From Streptomyces sp. NRRL F-2580 (GTDB lineage: Bacteria > Actinomycetota > Actinomycetes > Streptomycetales > Streptomycetaceae), in contig NZ_JOIR01000007.1 in assembly GCF_000720115.1 (NCBI RefSeq), forward strand, positions 136,796 to 200,795: 64,000 nt of DNA, in the 5' to 3' direction. Every line of letters starts with the position of its first letter. The stretch's first letter is position 1. This document shows positions 35,674 to 44,045 of this stretch, one piece after another. The notes beneath the pieces were generated by a model. That model saw only the letters and a program-made list of their open reading frames with translations, had not been told where the DNA came from and did no database searches. A program made the translations under genes and the position numbers.

Positions 35674-36936
35674 ATGACTACGCATCGGCGCAGGTCAGCA
35701 GCCGTGGCCGCAGTAGCGGCCGGCCTCTTGACGCTACCCGTCGCGGCCGGCGCCGGACCGGCGGCGGCGTACGCGCGGGGCACGGCGGCATACGCGCGGG
35801 ACGCGGCGGCGCCCGCCCAGGCGGCGACGGTCCCGGTTCCGTCGCCCACGCCCGTCTCCGGCGAGTTCCCGCGGCTGACCCCTGCCGTGGCCCGGCAGTT
35901 GGACGACGCGGTCCGCATGGTCATGGCCGAGGCGAAGGTGCCCGGGGTGATCGTGGCCCTGTCGGCGCCGGGCAAGGGCGAGTACGTACGGGCCTTCGGC
36001 GTTGCCGACAAGGCGACGGGCGCGCCGATGACCCCCGGCCTGAACATGCGGATCGGCAGCGAGACGAAGACCTTCACCGTGACCGCCCTGCTGGAGCTGG
36101 TGGACGACGGCAAGGCCGGACTGGACGACCCGATCGGCAAGTACGTCGCGGGGGTCCCGAACGGCGACCGGATCACCCTGCGCCAGCTGGCCGAGATGCG
36201 GAGCGGACTCTTCAACTACTCCGCGGACGAAGGTTTCTTCAAGGCGCTGACCAGTGATCCCCGGCGCCCCTTCACCCCGCAGGAACTGCTCGCGTACTCC
36301 TTCAAGCACCCGGTGCTCTTCGAGCCGGGCGCGAAGTTCTACTACGACAACACCAACCTGATCCTGCTCGGACTGGTGGTGGAGAAGGTCAGCGGGATCC
36401 CCCTCGCCGACTACATCGACCGGGAGGTCGTCAAACCCGCCGGGCTGAAGCACACGCTGTTCCCCACGGGCGCGGAGTTCCCCGAACCGCACGCCCACGG
36501 CTACACGGACCAGACGGCCACCGGCAAGACCGAGGACGCCACCGACTGGAACCCGTCCTGGGGATGGGCGGCCGGCGCGATGATCTCCGACCTCACCGAC
36601 CTGCGGAGCTGGGCGAAGACTCTGGCGACAGGGACCCTGCTGACCCCTGCCACCCAGGCCGAGCGGCTGAAGGTGATCGACGCGCTCCCGGGCACCGGCT
36701 ACGGCCTGGGCATCTTCAACGTCCAGGGCTGGATCGGGCACAACGGATCACTGCCCGGCTACGAGTCGCTAACCGTGTACCTGCCGCAGGCGCAGGCCAC
36801 GCTGGTCGTGCTGCTCAACACCGACACCGCGTACCAGGGCAGCGAGCCCAGCACGCTGTTCGGCCGGGCGATCACCGAGATCGTGACCCCCGAGCACGTC
36901 TTCACCCTGCCCGCCCAGCCCGTCACCGGGCACTGA
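35674..36936 (+). CDS. Secreted serine hydrolase, beta-lactamase class C/DD-carboxypeptidase family
   Basis: Exported protein of 420 residues starting at ATG 35674 after GAGGAGG. A Tat-like or Sec signal (RRRSAAVAAVAAGLLTLPVAAGAG) is followed by an Ala-rich linker and the penicillin-binding fold: SxxK in GSETKTF (Ser at about 129), YxN in FYYDNTNLI, and HxG in WIGHNGSLPG. Such proteins act as D-Ala-D-Ala carboxypeptidases, esterases or peptidases; specificity is not visible. It diverges from the propeller protein gene. A tandem repeat array starts exactly at its stop codon. Confidence 0.88.
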   Translation: MTTHRRRSAAVAAVAAGLLTLPVAAGAGPAAAYARGTAAYARDAAAPAQAATVPVPSPTPVSGEFPRLTPAVARQLDDAVRMVMAEAKVPGVIVALSAPGKGEYVRAFGVADKATGAPMTPGLNMRIGSETKTFTVTALLELVDDGKAGLDDPIGKYVAGVPNGDRITLRQLAEMRSGLFNYSADEGFFKALTSDPRRPFTPQELLAYSFKHPVLFEPGAKFYYDNTNLILLGLVVEKVSGIPLADYIDREVVKPAGLKHTLFPTGAEFPEPHAHGYTDQTATGKTEDATDWNPSWGWAAGAMISDLTDLRSWAKTLATGTLLTPATQAERLKVIDALPGTGYGLGIFNVQGWIGHNGSLPGYESLTVYLPQAQATLVVLLNTDTAYQGSEPSTLFGRAITEIVTPEHVFTLPAQPVTGH

Positions 36937-37053
36937 ACGGGCCTCCTCGCGGCCGAACGGGCCTCCTCGCGGCCGAACGGCCTCCTCGCGGCCGAACGGC
37001 CTCCTCGCGGCCGAACGGGCCTCCCCGCGACCGAACCGGCCTCCCCGCGACCG
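36936..37053. repeat. Six-copy 19-20-bp tandem repeat
   Basis: Units of AACGGGCCTCCTCGCGGCCG at 36936, 36956, 36976, 36995, 37014 and 37034; units three and four lack one G and the last two carry T-to-C and G-to-A changes. The array begins on the last base of the serine hydrolase stop codon. Confidence 0.92.
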
Positions 37054-37128
37054 CTGGTGCGGATCCGCGCCGTCCGTGCACCATGGTCGCGGCGCGCGAG
37101 ACACCCTCCAGGGAGATGTGAGACGTAC

Positions 37129-37650
37129 ATGAGCGGTCAGGCAGCAACAGAACAGGACACCCAGCCCCCGCAGGGGGAGGACGAGGCAGCGGGCGCGGGC
37201 GCGGTGGCCGTCCGGGCCGCCGGCGAGGCGGACGTCGACACGGCGGCCGCGCTGTTCCGCGGCTACCTCGACTTCTACGAGGTGGACGTCGAAGACCCGG
37301 ACGGCCCGCGGGACTTCCTCGCCGAGCGGATCGCGAAGGACGAGTCGCTCGTCCTGCTCGCCGAGGTCCCGGGGCTCGGCACGGTCGGCTTCGCGCAGGT
37401 CTACCGCGCCTTCTCGTCCCTCTCCCTGAGCACCGCGTGGGTGCTCAACGACCTCTACGTCGCCCCCGCCGGCCGCCGCACCGGCGCCGGCCGGGCCCTG
37501 TTGCGCGAGGTGCTGCGCCGGGCCCGCGAGGCGGGGGTGTCCGGCGTACAGCTGGAGACCGCGTACGACAACACGGTCGCGCAGGGGCTGTACGAGGCGG
37601 AGGGGTTCGTCCGTGAGGAGTTCCACGTGTACTTCCACGACCTGGGCTGA
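37129..37650 (+). CDS. GNAT-family N-acetyltransferase
   Basis: Acetyl-CoA-dependent acetyltransferase of 173 residues. ATG 37129 gives an acidic Gln/Glu-rich head of about 28 residues before the fold begins at VAVRAAGEADVDTAAALFRGYL. The acetyl-CoA loop is VLNDLYVAPAGRRTGAGRALLREVL, matching the R/Q-x-x-G-x-A motif, followed by GVQLETAYDNTVAQGLYEAEGFV and the C-terminal strand FHVYFHDL. Typical single-domain GNAT; substrate unknown. It is downstream of the tandem repeat array and upstream of the sigma-factor gene, 77 bp away. Confidence 0.88.
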   Translation: MSGQAATEQDTQPPQGEDEAAGAGAVAVRAAGEADVDTAAALFRGYLDFYEVDVEDPDGPRDFLAERIAKDESLVLLAEVPGLGTVGFAQVYRAFSSLSLSTAWVLNDLYVAPAGRRTGAGRALLREVLRRAREAGVSGVQLETAYDNTVAQGLYEAEGFVREEFHVYFHDLG

Positions 37651-37727
37651 CCGACTCCGGCCGCGGGATGAAACATTCCCGCACGGTCGCCGCGTCAATG
37701 GGGTGGGACGGACGCGAGGGGGAACGA

Positions 37728-38249
37728 ATGCGGCACGGTCGCAGAGACGGGTTCCGTGAGTTCGCGGCGGGCCGCTCGGGCCATCTGTACCGGTCGGCAT
37801 GTCTGCTGGCGAGCGGGGACACCCATCTCGCGGAGGACCTGGTGCAGGAGACCCTGGGCCGGATGTACCTGCACTGGGGACGGATCTCCCGTATCGACAA
37901 TCCGGCGGCCTACGCGCAGACGGTGCTGGTACGGGCCTTCCTCACGCACCAGCGCCGCCGGTCGGCGGGAGAGCGCCCGGTCGGGGAGTTCCCCTACTCG
38001 GGTGCGCCGGCCGCCGCGGCCGGCGGCGCCGATCCGGAGCTGCGGCTGACGCTGCTGGAGGCGCTGGGGCGGCTGGCTCCCAAGGACCGGGCGGTGCTGG
38101 TGCTGCGGTACTGGGAGGACCGCAGCGTCGAGGAGACCGCGGACGCGATGAACGCCAGCTCGGCGGCGGTCCGTACCCGGACCTCGCGGGCGCTGGCGCG
38201 GCTGCGGGAGCAACTGGGCGGGAGCCTCACCGCGTTCGCGGACCTCTGA
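37728..38249 (+). CDS. ECF sigma factor, SigE family
   Basis: Extracytoplasmic-function sigma factor of 173 residues. ATG 37728 is preceded by GAGGGGGA with five-base spacing; two upstream ATGs are less well placed. Region 2 spans about residues 10-75 (LASGDTHLAEDLVQETLGRMYLHWGRI), region 4 about 110-165 (LAPKDRAVLVLRYWEDRSVEETADAMN and an HTH ending RTSRALARLREQL). No anti-sigma gene with a zinc motif is adjacent; the next gene encodes a membrane protein that probably senses or holds it. Target promoters are not known. Confidence 0.9.
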   Translation: MRHGRRDGFREFAAGRSGHLYRSACLLASGDTHLAEDLVQETLGRMYLHWGRISRIDNPAAYAQTVLVRAFLTHQRRRSAGERPVGEFPYSGAPAAAAGGADPELRLTLLEALGRLAPKDRAVLVLRYWEDRSVEETADAMNASSAAVRTRTSRALARLREQLGGSLTAFADL

Positions 38250-38346
38250 GGGTGCCGGTCCGGCCGGGCGCGGCCGGACCGGGTCCCCGGGTCCCGTTCC
38301 CTTCTCTTTCCTCACCCCATCCTTGAAACGGAAGGTCTACTTCCTC

Positions 38347-39615
38347 ATGCCCTTCGAAGATGAACTCGGCGTGGCCCTCCGGCGTGCGGGGGACGGTTTC
38401 ACGGCCGACCGGGACGCCCTCGCGGAAGCCGGCGAGCAGCGCGGCCGACAGCTGGTGGCGGTGCGCCGCCGGGCCGCCGTGGCCGGCGGATCGGCGGTGG
38501 CCCTGGCCCTGATCGCGGCGGCGGGCGCCTACTCCGGCGGCCTGCTCGACGGCAACGGAGGCGACACCTCGGTGTACGTCGCGGCGCCGCCGACCCCGAC
38601 AGGCGACGGCAAGGGGCCGCGGGCCGGCTCCGGCGGCGTCACGGCCGAGCAGATGATCGCGAACCTGCGGGCGCTCCTGCCCGGCGGGCAATTGACCGGG
38701 CCGGTCGGGCGGGGGACCGACGACCAGGTGCCGACGGCCTCCGGCGTGTACGACGACGGGAAGGGCAAGGCGGCCGTCAGCCTCAGCCTCAGCCGGGTGG
38801 ACCCGTACGGGAGCCAGGCCCGCGCGGGGATCGAGTGCGGGGACAAGAACCTGGAGCAGTACGACTACTGCCGGACCGAGCAGTTGGCGGACGGTTCGAC
38901 GGTGATGCTCCACAAGGGGTACGAGTACACGGACCGGCGGGAGGACACCAAGGTCTGGCGGGCCGTGCGCGTGACCCCGCAGGGCTTCATGGTCGAGGCG
39001 AACGAGTGGAACGCCCCCGCCGAGAAGGGCGCGGCCGTCTCCCGGAGCAACCCGCCGCTGCCCATCGACCAGTTGAAGTCCCTGGTCACCTCGGAGCTGT
39101 GGTACCCGGCGCTGAAGGACCTGCCGGCGGCCGAACCGGAGGCGCAGGCGGAGTCGGAGGCCGGGACGGGGTCGCCGACCGCGCTGCGGGACCGGCAGGC
39201 CGTGGAGGCGCTGGAAGACCTGCTGGCCGGGCTGGGGATCAAGATCCCGGTCGCCTCCAGGGGCGGGGAGGGCCGTTACGGCTACGTCGTGTTCGACGAC
39301 GGCAAGGGCAAGTCCCTGCTCCAGCTCAACGTGAGCGAGAACCAGGACTCCGGCCACTCCGGCTTCACGGGCCCCAACCTGCCCCCGCTGCCGGACGGCA
39401 CCCTGGTGCGGGTCACGCAGGGCCCCGGCGAGAAGGGCGAGGGCGTGACCGAGTGGAAGGTGGACACGATCCGCACGGACGGGCTGCGGGTGACGGTCTC
39501 CGCCTTCAACACCGCCGACCAGAACGGCACGGCCACCCGCGCGGAGCCCGCGCTGACGCTGGACCGGCTCAAGGAGCTCGCGCTCGCCCCGGGGTGGAAC
39601 CGGGCCCGGAACTAG
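38347..39615 (+). CDS. Single-span membrane protein with duplicated extracytoplasmic domain
   Basis: Protein of 422 residues from ATG 38347 (GGAAGG upstream). A cytoplasmic head of about 45 residues (FEDELGVALRRAGDGFTADRDALAEAGEQRGRQ split) precedes a membrane helix (VAGGSAVALALIAAAGAY). Outside, two related units of about 110 residues are seen: the first around VYDDGKGKAAVSLSLSR...PPLPIDQLKSLVTSELW, the second around VFDDGKGKSLLQLNVSE...PALTLDRLKELALAPGW. Both have the same order of motifs, so it arose by tandem duplication. It follows the ECF sigma gene by 97 bp on the same strand. It is a candidate anti-sigma or sensor, although no anti-sigma motif is visible. Confidence 0.78.
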   Translation: MPFEDELGVALRRAGDGFTADRDALAEAGEQRGRQLVAVRRRAAVAGGSAVALALIAAAGAYSGGLLDGNGGDTSVYVAAPPTPTGDGKGPRAGSGGVTAEQMIANLRALLPGGQLTGPVGRGTDDQVPTASGVYDDGKGKAAVSLSLSRVDPYGSQARAGIECGDKNLEQYDYCRTEQLADGSTVMLHKGYEYTDRREDTKVWRAVRVTPQGFMVEANEWNAPAEKGAAVSRSNPPLPIDQLKSLVTSELWYPALKDLPAAEPEAQAESEAGTGSPTALRDRQAVEALEDLLAGLGIKIPVASRGGEGRYGYVVFDDGKGKSLLQLNVSENQDSGHSGFTGPNLPPLPDGTLVRVTQGPGEKGEGVTEWKVDTIRTDGLRVTVSAFNTADQNGTATRAEPALTLDRLKELALAPGWNRARN

Positions 39616-39629
39616 GCCCTGTCCGGCCG

Positions 39630-41327
39630 CTATTTGGCGTCGGCGTAGCACTCCACGACCGCCGTGGTGAACGGGAACCGGACCGGGGTGTCGCCGAAGG
39701 CGATCCGGCCGGCCCGGTCGCCGGCGGCGCGGATCGCCTCCACGACGGCCTCGGCCTCCTCGGCCGGGCAGTGCACGATCACCTCGTCGTGCTGGAAGAA
39801 CACCAGCTCGGCACGCATCCCGGCGGTCGCCTGCCGCAGGGCCGCGAGCAGCAGCAGGGCCCAGTCGGCGGCGCTGCCCTGGACCACGAAGTTACGGGTG
39901 AACCGGCCGCGGGCCCGGGTGTTGGTGGAGGCGTAGCTCGGGGTCCAACCGTCGCCGTCCCCGTCCTGGGGGATCCCGGCCTCGCCCCCGCCTGGGTCGC
40001 CGGCGCCGTCCCCGTCGTCGGGGGCGGAGACGGGCGGCGGACAGGTGCGGCCGAGCCAGGTCCGTACGAGCCGGCCCTCCTCGCCCGCCTTCGCGGCGTC
40101 GTCCACGTACGCCACGGCCCGGGGGAAGCGGCGGCGGAGCGCGGCCAGGTTCTTCAGGCCGTCCCCGGAGGTCTGGCCGTAGACGGCGCCGAGGACGGCG
40201 ATCTTGGCCTTGTCCCGGTCGCCGGAGAAGCCCTGCCGGGAGACGGCGGTGTAGAGGTCCTCCGGCCGCCCCGCCACCTCCATGAAGGCGGGGTCGCGGG
40301 AGATCGCGGCGAGCACGCGCGGTTCCATCTGGTCGGCATCGGCCACGACGAGCCGCCAGCCGGGGTCGGCGACCACGGCCCGGCGGATCACCTTGGGGAT
40401 CTGCAGGGCGCCGCCGCCGTTGGTGACCCAGCGGCCGGTCAGGGTGCCGCCGGGGATGAACTCCGGGCGGAAGCGGCCGTCGTGGACCCAGTCCGCGAGC
40501 CAGCTCCAGCCGTGGGCGGTGTAGATCCGGTACAGCTTCTTGTACGCGAGCAACGGCTCCACGGCGGGGTGGTCCAGCTCCTGGATCTCCCACCGGCGGG
40601 TGGACTTGAGCTTGATCCCGGCCTCGGCGAAGGCCTTGATGACGTCGGCCGGCAGCTCGGGGCGCACCCTCCTGCCGAAGGCGGCCGAGACGCGGTCGGC
40701 CAGCTCGGCGAGGCGCCGGGGCTCCCCGCCGCCCGCGTACCGCTCGCCGAGCAGTTCGGTCAGCAGGGCGCGGTGCACGTCGGCCCGCCAGGGCAGGCCC
40801 GCGCGGTTCATCTCGGCGGCGACGAGGAAGGCCGCGGACTCGGCGGCGGTGAGCAGCCGCATCCGGTCGGGGTGGGCGGTGGCGTCGAGCCGTTTCACCT
40901 GGTCGGCGTGGACGGCGAGGAGGGCGTCCAGGGGGACGGGGGTCGGCTGCGGGTCGAAGAGGGAGTCCTGGGCGCGGGGCTCGGCGGCGCGCGGGCGCGG
41001 ATCGGGCGGTACGGGGGCGTGGGTGAGGCGTGCCCAGGCGGCGGCCGCCGAGCGGGGCTCGCCGAAGCGGCCCTCGTGGCCGAGGAGCAGCAGCTCGGCG
41101 TCCTCGATGTCGTGGCAGCGCTCGACGCGGGCGCCGGCCGCGAGCAGGCGGGGGTACACGGCGGCGGTGGACCGCCAGACCCAGCGGGTGCCGGGCGGGG
41201 CGGCGCGGACCGCGTCGGCGGGGTCGCGGACGCGGAGCCGGGCTCCCTCCGCGGGGGGTACGGGGGTCGCGTGCCACCAGCCGTCGGCGTCCTCGGCGAG
41301 GGCCCAGCGGGGGGTGCGGTCGCTCAT
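39630..41327 (-). CDS. Family A DNA polymerase with inactive exonuclease part
   Basis: Protein of 565 residues, annotated in Streptomyces as 'bifunctional 3'-5' exonuclease/DNA polymerase'. It lacks the 5' nuclease domain of PolA. In the N-terminal part only a trace of the exonuclease fold is seen (CHDIEDAELLLLGHEG); no ExoI D-x-E is found. The polymerase part has motif A VVADADQMEPRVLA (usually DYSQIELR), motif B RDKAKIAVLGAVYGQ and motif C FFQHDEVIVHCP with the catalytic Asp. A Gly/Asp-rich insert of about 35 residues lies between B and C. It likely copies DNA in repair, but altered motif A suggests special fidelity. ATG 41327 is the start. Confidence 0.88.
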   Translation of the reverse strand: MSDRTPRWALAEDADGWWHATPVPPAEGARLRVRDPADAVRAAPPGTRWVWRSTAAVYPRLLAAGARVERCHDIEDAELLLLGHEGRFGEPRSAAAAWARLTHAPVPPDPRPRAAEPRAQDSLFDPQPTPVPLDALLAVHADQVKRLDATAHPDRMRLLTAAESAAFLVAAEMNRAGLPWRADVHRALLTELLGERYAGGGEPRRLAELADRVSAAFGRRVRPELPADVIKAFAEAGIKLKSTRRWEIQELDHPAVEPLLAYKKLYRIYTAHGWSWLADWVHDGRFRPEFIPGGTLTGRWVTNGGGALQIPKVIRRAVVADPGWRLVVADADQMEPRVLAAISRDPAFMEVAGRPEDLYTAVSRQGFSGDRDKAKIAVLGAVYGQTSGDGLKNLAALRRRFPRAVAYVDDAAKAGEEGRLVRTWLGRTCPPPVSAPDDGDGAGDPGGGEAGIPQDGDGDGWTPSYASTNTRARGRFTRNFVVQGSAADWALLLLAALRQATAGMRAELVFFQHDEVIVHCPAEEAEAVVEAIRAAGDRAGRIAFGDTPVRFPFTTAVVECYADAK

Positions 41328-41433
41328 GGGTGCGAGTGTCCCACCGGGGTCTGACAGGGGTGGTTTCGCCGGGCCGGGCGGGTGCGGCGCCGTTGCCGGG
41401 GGCGCTGCCCCCGGGCCCCCCGCGCCTCAAGCG

Positions 41434-41509
41434 CCGGCGGGGCTGGGTCGGCCCGGCGGGGCTGGGTGGGCCCGGCGGGGCTGGGTGGGCCCGGCGGGGC
41501 TGGAGTGGG
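41434..41509. repeat. 19-bp tandem repeat, four copies
   Basis: Units CCGGCGGGGCTGGGTGGGC begin at 41434, 41453, 41472 and 41491; units one and four differ at a few bases. It starts inside an inverted copy of the dispersed GC repeat (about 41405-41447) and ends about 20 bp before the DUF2786 start. Confidence 0.9.
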
Positions 41510-41529
41510 GACATGCCAAGCTGGGAGGT

Positions 41530-42708
41530 GTGAGAGAGCTTGCCGAGATCGTGGATCGGGCCTTTGCCGCCGCCCTCTATGCCCAGGATGATGCCGGGCT
41601 GGACATCGGGGCCTCGTTGCTCGTCGCCGATCAGGGGCGGTGGGGCGGGGTCGGGCGGGAGTTGCTGGCGCGCGGGGAGGCGTACGTACGGCAGGGGTGG
41701 GAGCGGGGGTGGCAGCCGGCGGACGTACTGCGGCTGGTCCGGCGGGACCTCGACGAGCGGCACCTGCGGATCACCGGGGACCTGATCGCCGCCGAGGCGC
41801 GCCGCTACGCGCGGCTTCCCGAGCGGTGGACCGACGCCGAGGTGTGGTGGGACGGCGACGACACCTACGCCGACCGGCTCGCGCAGCGGGAACGGGCGGA
41901 CCGGTTCACGCTGGCCACCGCCTTCCTGGAGGTGCTGCGGCTGCTGATCCGGCTGCCCTCCATCGAACCGGTGGGTCCGGTTCCCGGGGACCCGGCCGCC
42001 GACGCCCTGGAGCACGCGCACATCGAGCCGCGCATGCTGGGCCGGATCCGGGCCCTGCTCGCCAAGGCCGAGGCGACCACCTTCCCGGAGGAGGCGGAGG
42101 CGCTCAGCGCCAAGGCCCAGGAGCTGATGGCCCGGCACACCGTGGACGAGGCGCTGCTCGCGGCGAGCGGCAGGGGACCGGCCCAGGTGCCCGGGGCCTG
42201 CCGGATCGGCGTGGAGCCGCCGTACGAGGAGGCGAAGGCGGTGCTGCTCGACGCGGTGGCCACGGCCAACCGCTGCCGGTCGGTGTGGAACAGCGGGTTC
42301 GAGTTCTCCACGGTGGTCGGCTTCGAGAGCGACCTGGAGGCGGTCGAGCTGCTGTACACCTCGCTGCTCGTCCAGGGCACGTCGGCCATGACCCGCGCCG
42401 AGGCCGCGCAGCGCTCGGGCGGGCGCAAGCGGACGAAGACGTTCAGACAGTCCTTCCTGCTCGCCTACGCCAGCCGGCTCGGCCACCGGCTTGCCGAGAC
42501 GGCCGAGCACACGGCGAGCGAGGCCCCGGACAACCTGCCCGCGCTCGTGGCGCGAGACGTCGCCGTCACCTCGCGGGCGGACGAGATGTTCCCCCGCACC
42601 ACGACCACCCGGCTGCGCGGCGCCACCGACCACGCGGGCTGGGAGGACGGCACGGCCGCCGCCGACCGCGCCCACATGGGCGGCAGGCGGAAGCCGCTGC
42701 CCCGGTAG
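41530..42708 (+). CDS. DUF2786 domain protein
   Basis: Cytoplasmic protein of 392 residues. GTG 41530 is chosen; GGGAGG touches it almost directly, so the start may be read from a leaderless or short leader mRNA. DUF2786 begins near residue 170 with RMLGRIRALLAKAEATTFPEEAEALSAKAQELMARH, shared with phage and plasmid proteins and some SprT-like metalloproteases. The rest is helical, with an Arg/Lys patch (RSGGRKRTKTFRQSF) near residue 300. No protease HExxH is present. Role unknown. It diverges from the polymerase gene, and the shared gap is filled with repeats. Confidence 0.82.
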   Translation: MRELAEIVDRAFAAALYAQDDAGLDIGASLLVADQGRWGGVGRELLARGEAYVRQGWERGWQPADVLRLVRRDLDERHLRITGDLIAAEARRYARLPERWTDAEVWWDGDDTYADRLAQRERADRFTLATAFLEVLRLLIRLPSIEPVGPVPGDPAADALEHAHIEPRMLGRIRALLAKAEATTFPEEAEALSAKAQELMARHTVDEALLAASGRGPAQVPGACRIGVEPPYEEAKAVLLDAVATANRCRSVWNSGFEFSTVVGFESDLEAVELLYTSLLVQGTSAMTRAEAAQRSGGRKRTKTFRQSFLLAYASRLGHRLAETAEHTASEAPDNLPALVARDVAVTSRADEMFPRTTTTRLRGATDHAGWEDGTAAADRAHMGGRRKPLPR

Positions 42709-42973
42709 CCGTCAGGGCCTCGGGTCGTCCTCCGCGCGCAGGGCCGCCGACCTGGCCCGGGCGCTGCACCGCGCGACCGAGGCGGGCGCGAAGGCGGTGC
42801 GGGAGCGCCGCGTACCGCAGGGGGGCGGGGTCAGGGCGGTGCCGGCGGAGTGGGACGCCGCGGAGCCGGGGGTGTTGCGCGGGGCCGCCGAACGGCTGCC
42901 GGGCTCGCTGGACGAGGTGTCGGAGGCCCTTCGTCCGTGAGGGCGGACCTGTCTGTGATCAACGGACCACCCC
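42709..42973. other. Gene-poor stretch upstream of the DUF397 gene
   Basis: Contains an open frame without a clear start that ends at 42940 (helical, Arg/Ala-rich: RAADLARALHRATEAGAKAV). GC pattern is compatible with a small gene or a remnant of a 3' extension of the preceding gene, but no ribosome site is present. Nothing else is seen. Confidence 0.4.
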
Positions 42974-43022
42974 GCGTGCACGTGCATCTGCCCGTGCAGG
43001 CGCCATTGAACACAGCTATGAT
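42974..43022 (+). promoter_or_regulatory. Promoter and operator of the DUF397 gene
   Basis: TATGAT at 43017-43022 is a near-perfect -10. Where the -35 should lie (about 42993-42999) there is no match; instead the end of a 25-bp element (42974-42998) with the palindrome TGCACGTGCA at 42977-42986 occupies it. The same element recurs inverted at 44046-44070. A regulator bound here, likely an activator that replaces a -35, is inferred. Confidence 0.55.
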
Positions 43023-43059
43023 CCGGAGGAGTTGACATCTGCACTATCGGGGGCTTCCT

Positions 43060-43305
43060 GTGGACCACGCGTACAACGGGATGGCAGCTGCAGAACTCGC
43101 TTCCTTGTTTGAGCTGACGTGGCAGAAGAGCAGACACAGCAACTCGCAGGGTTCCTGCGTGGAGTTCGCGAAGCTGCCGGGAGGCGACGTCGCCATGCGC
43201 AACTCGCGCTTTCCGGACGGACCGGCGCTCGTCTACACGCCGGCCGAGATAGAGGCCCTGCTCCTGGGCGTCAAGGACGGCGAGTTCGATCACTTGATCG
43301 GCTGA
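43060..43305 (+). CDS. DUF397 small protein
   Basis: Protein of 81 residues starting at GTG 43060, or 74 from ATG 43081; no strong ribosome site distinguishes them. The DUF397 core is WQKSRHSNSQGSCVEFAKLPGGDVAMRNSRFPDGPALVYTPAE, split here, with the family hallmark W-x-K-S and R-[DN]-S. In Streptomyces these proteins are encoded next to Scr1-type regulators and act as their partners or antagonists in development and antibiotic control (the WhiJ/BldB-associated type). Here the regulator gene lies 1 kb downstream, with an ATPase gene in between on the other strand. Confidence 0.85.
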   Translation: MDHAYNGMAAAELASLFELTWQKSRHSNSQGSCVEFAKLPGGDVAMRNSRFPDGPALVYTPAEIEALLLGVKDGEFDHLIG

Positions 43306-43329
43306 CGGAACGGCGCATTCATCAAGCCA

Positions 43330-43339
43330 TGCACGTGCA
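43330..43339. promoter_or_regulatory. Third copy of the TGCACGTGCA palindrome
   Basis: Exact palindrome between the convergent ends of the DUF397 and ATPase genes, 25 bp after the former. It adjoins the terminator, so it is not a promoter operator; it might be a third binding site or chance. Confidence 0.35.
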
Positions 43340-43377
43340 CTGGCCGGGACCGATCGCAGTGATCGATCCCGGCCAGT
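43339..43377. terminator. Bidirectional hairpin between convergent genes
   Basis: ACTGGCCGGGA (43339-43349) pairs perfectly with TCCCGGCCAGT (43367-43377), with GATCG/CGATC pairing possible inside. It lies between the stops of the DUF397 and ATPase genes. Confidence 0.8.
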
Positions 43378-43407
43378 TGTCCTGTGTCGGTGTCTTGTGC
43401 CGGCGTG

Positions 43408-43917
43408 TCAGTCGTGGAGCAGGAACAGCGCCCAGACCACCTTGCCGGTGAGCCGCCCCGCGAGCGGGTGCCAGCCCCAGCTGTCGCTGTACGAGTCCAC
43501 CAGGAACAGCCCGCGCCCGGACTCCAGGTCGAAGTTCTCCTCCGTGCGCTCCGGTGAGAAGGCCCCGCCGGGCCGGTCCTCGCTGGGGTCGCGCACCGCG
43601 CACACCAGCCGGGTGCTCCACCGCATCAGGTGCAGCCGTACCGGCGGCTCCGGCTCGGCGTCCGCGCCGCGCGCGTCCTCCGGCAGGGCATGGCGCAACG
43701 CGTTGGTGACGAGTTCGGAGACGACGAGGGCCACGTCGTCGAAGCGGCCGTCGAGGCCCCACTGGGAGAGCGTCGACCGGGTGAAAGTGCGCGCGCCCCG
43801 CACCGCGTCGAACCGTGCGGGCAGAGCGCAGGAGGCGGACCCGGAGACAGCCGTGGGGTCGACCGGGGGAAGCCCCTGCCGTAACGGCTCGAGCATGGTC
43901 GATCCATTCGTCCCCAT
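43408..43917 (-). CDS. HATPase_c anti-sigma-like protein
   Basis: GHKL-fold ATP-binding protein of 169 residues. ATG 43917 has GGGAG nine bases upstream. The N-box VVSELVTNALRHALPED keeps the Mg-binding Asn; the G-boxes are VRDPSEDRPGG and ESGRGLFLVDSYSDSWG. It is the RsbW-like type that Streptomyces carries in dozens of copies near DUF397 genes. It is expected to bind a partner (sigma factor or anti-anti-sigma), but none is adjacent. It is transcribed toward the DUF397 gene and is preceded upstream by the 25-bp element at 44046-44070. Confidence 0.87.
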   Translation of the reverse strand: MGTNGSTMLEPLRQGLPPVDPTAVSGSASCALPARFDAVRGARTFTRSTLSQWGLDGRFDDVALVVSELVTNALRHALPEDARGADAEPEPPVRLHLMRWSTRLVCAVRDPSEDRPGGAFSPERTEENFDLESGRGLFLVDSYSDSWGWHPLAGRLTGKVVWALFLLHD

Positions 43918-44045
43918 GCGAGGCACTCCCGGGATTCGCGGACGAAGCGGCGGCTTTGTCCAAAGAGAACTGCGGGGTGGGTCCGGCGCCGGCGCGAAGA
44001 GCACGCAGGTGCGCGGGGACCATCGTTCCGAATGCGCGCGCCCGA

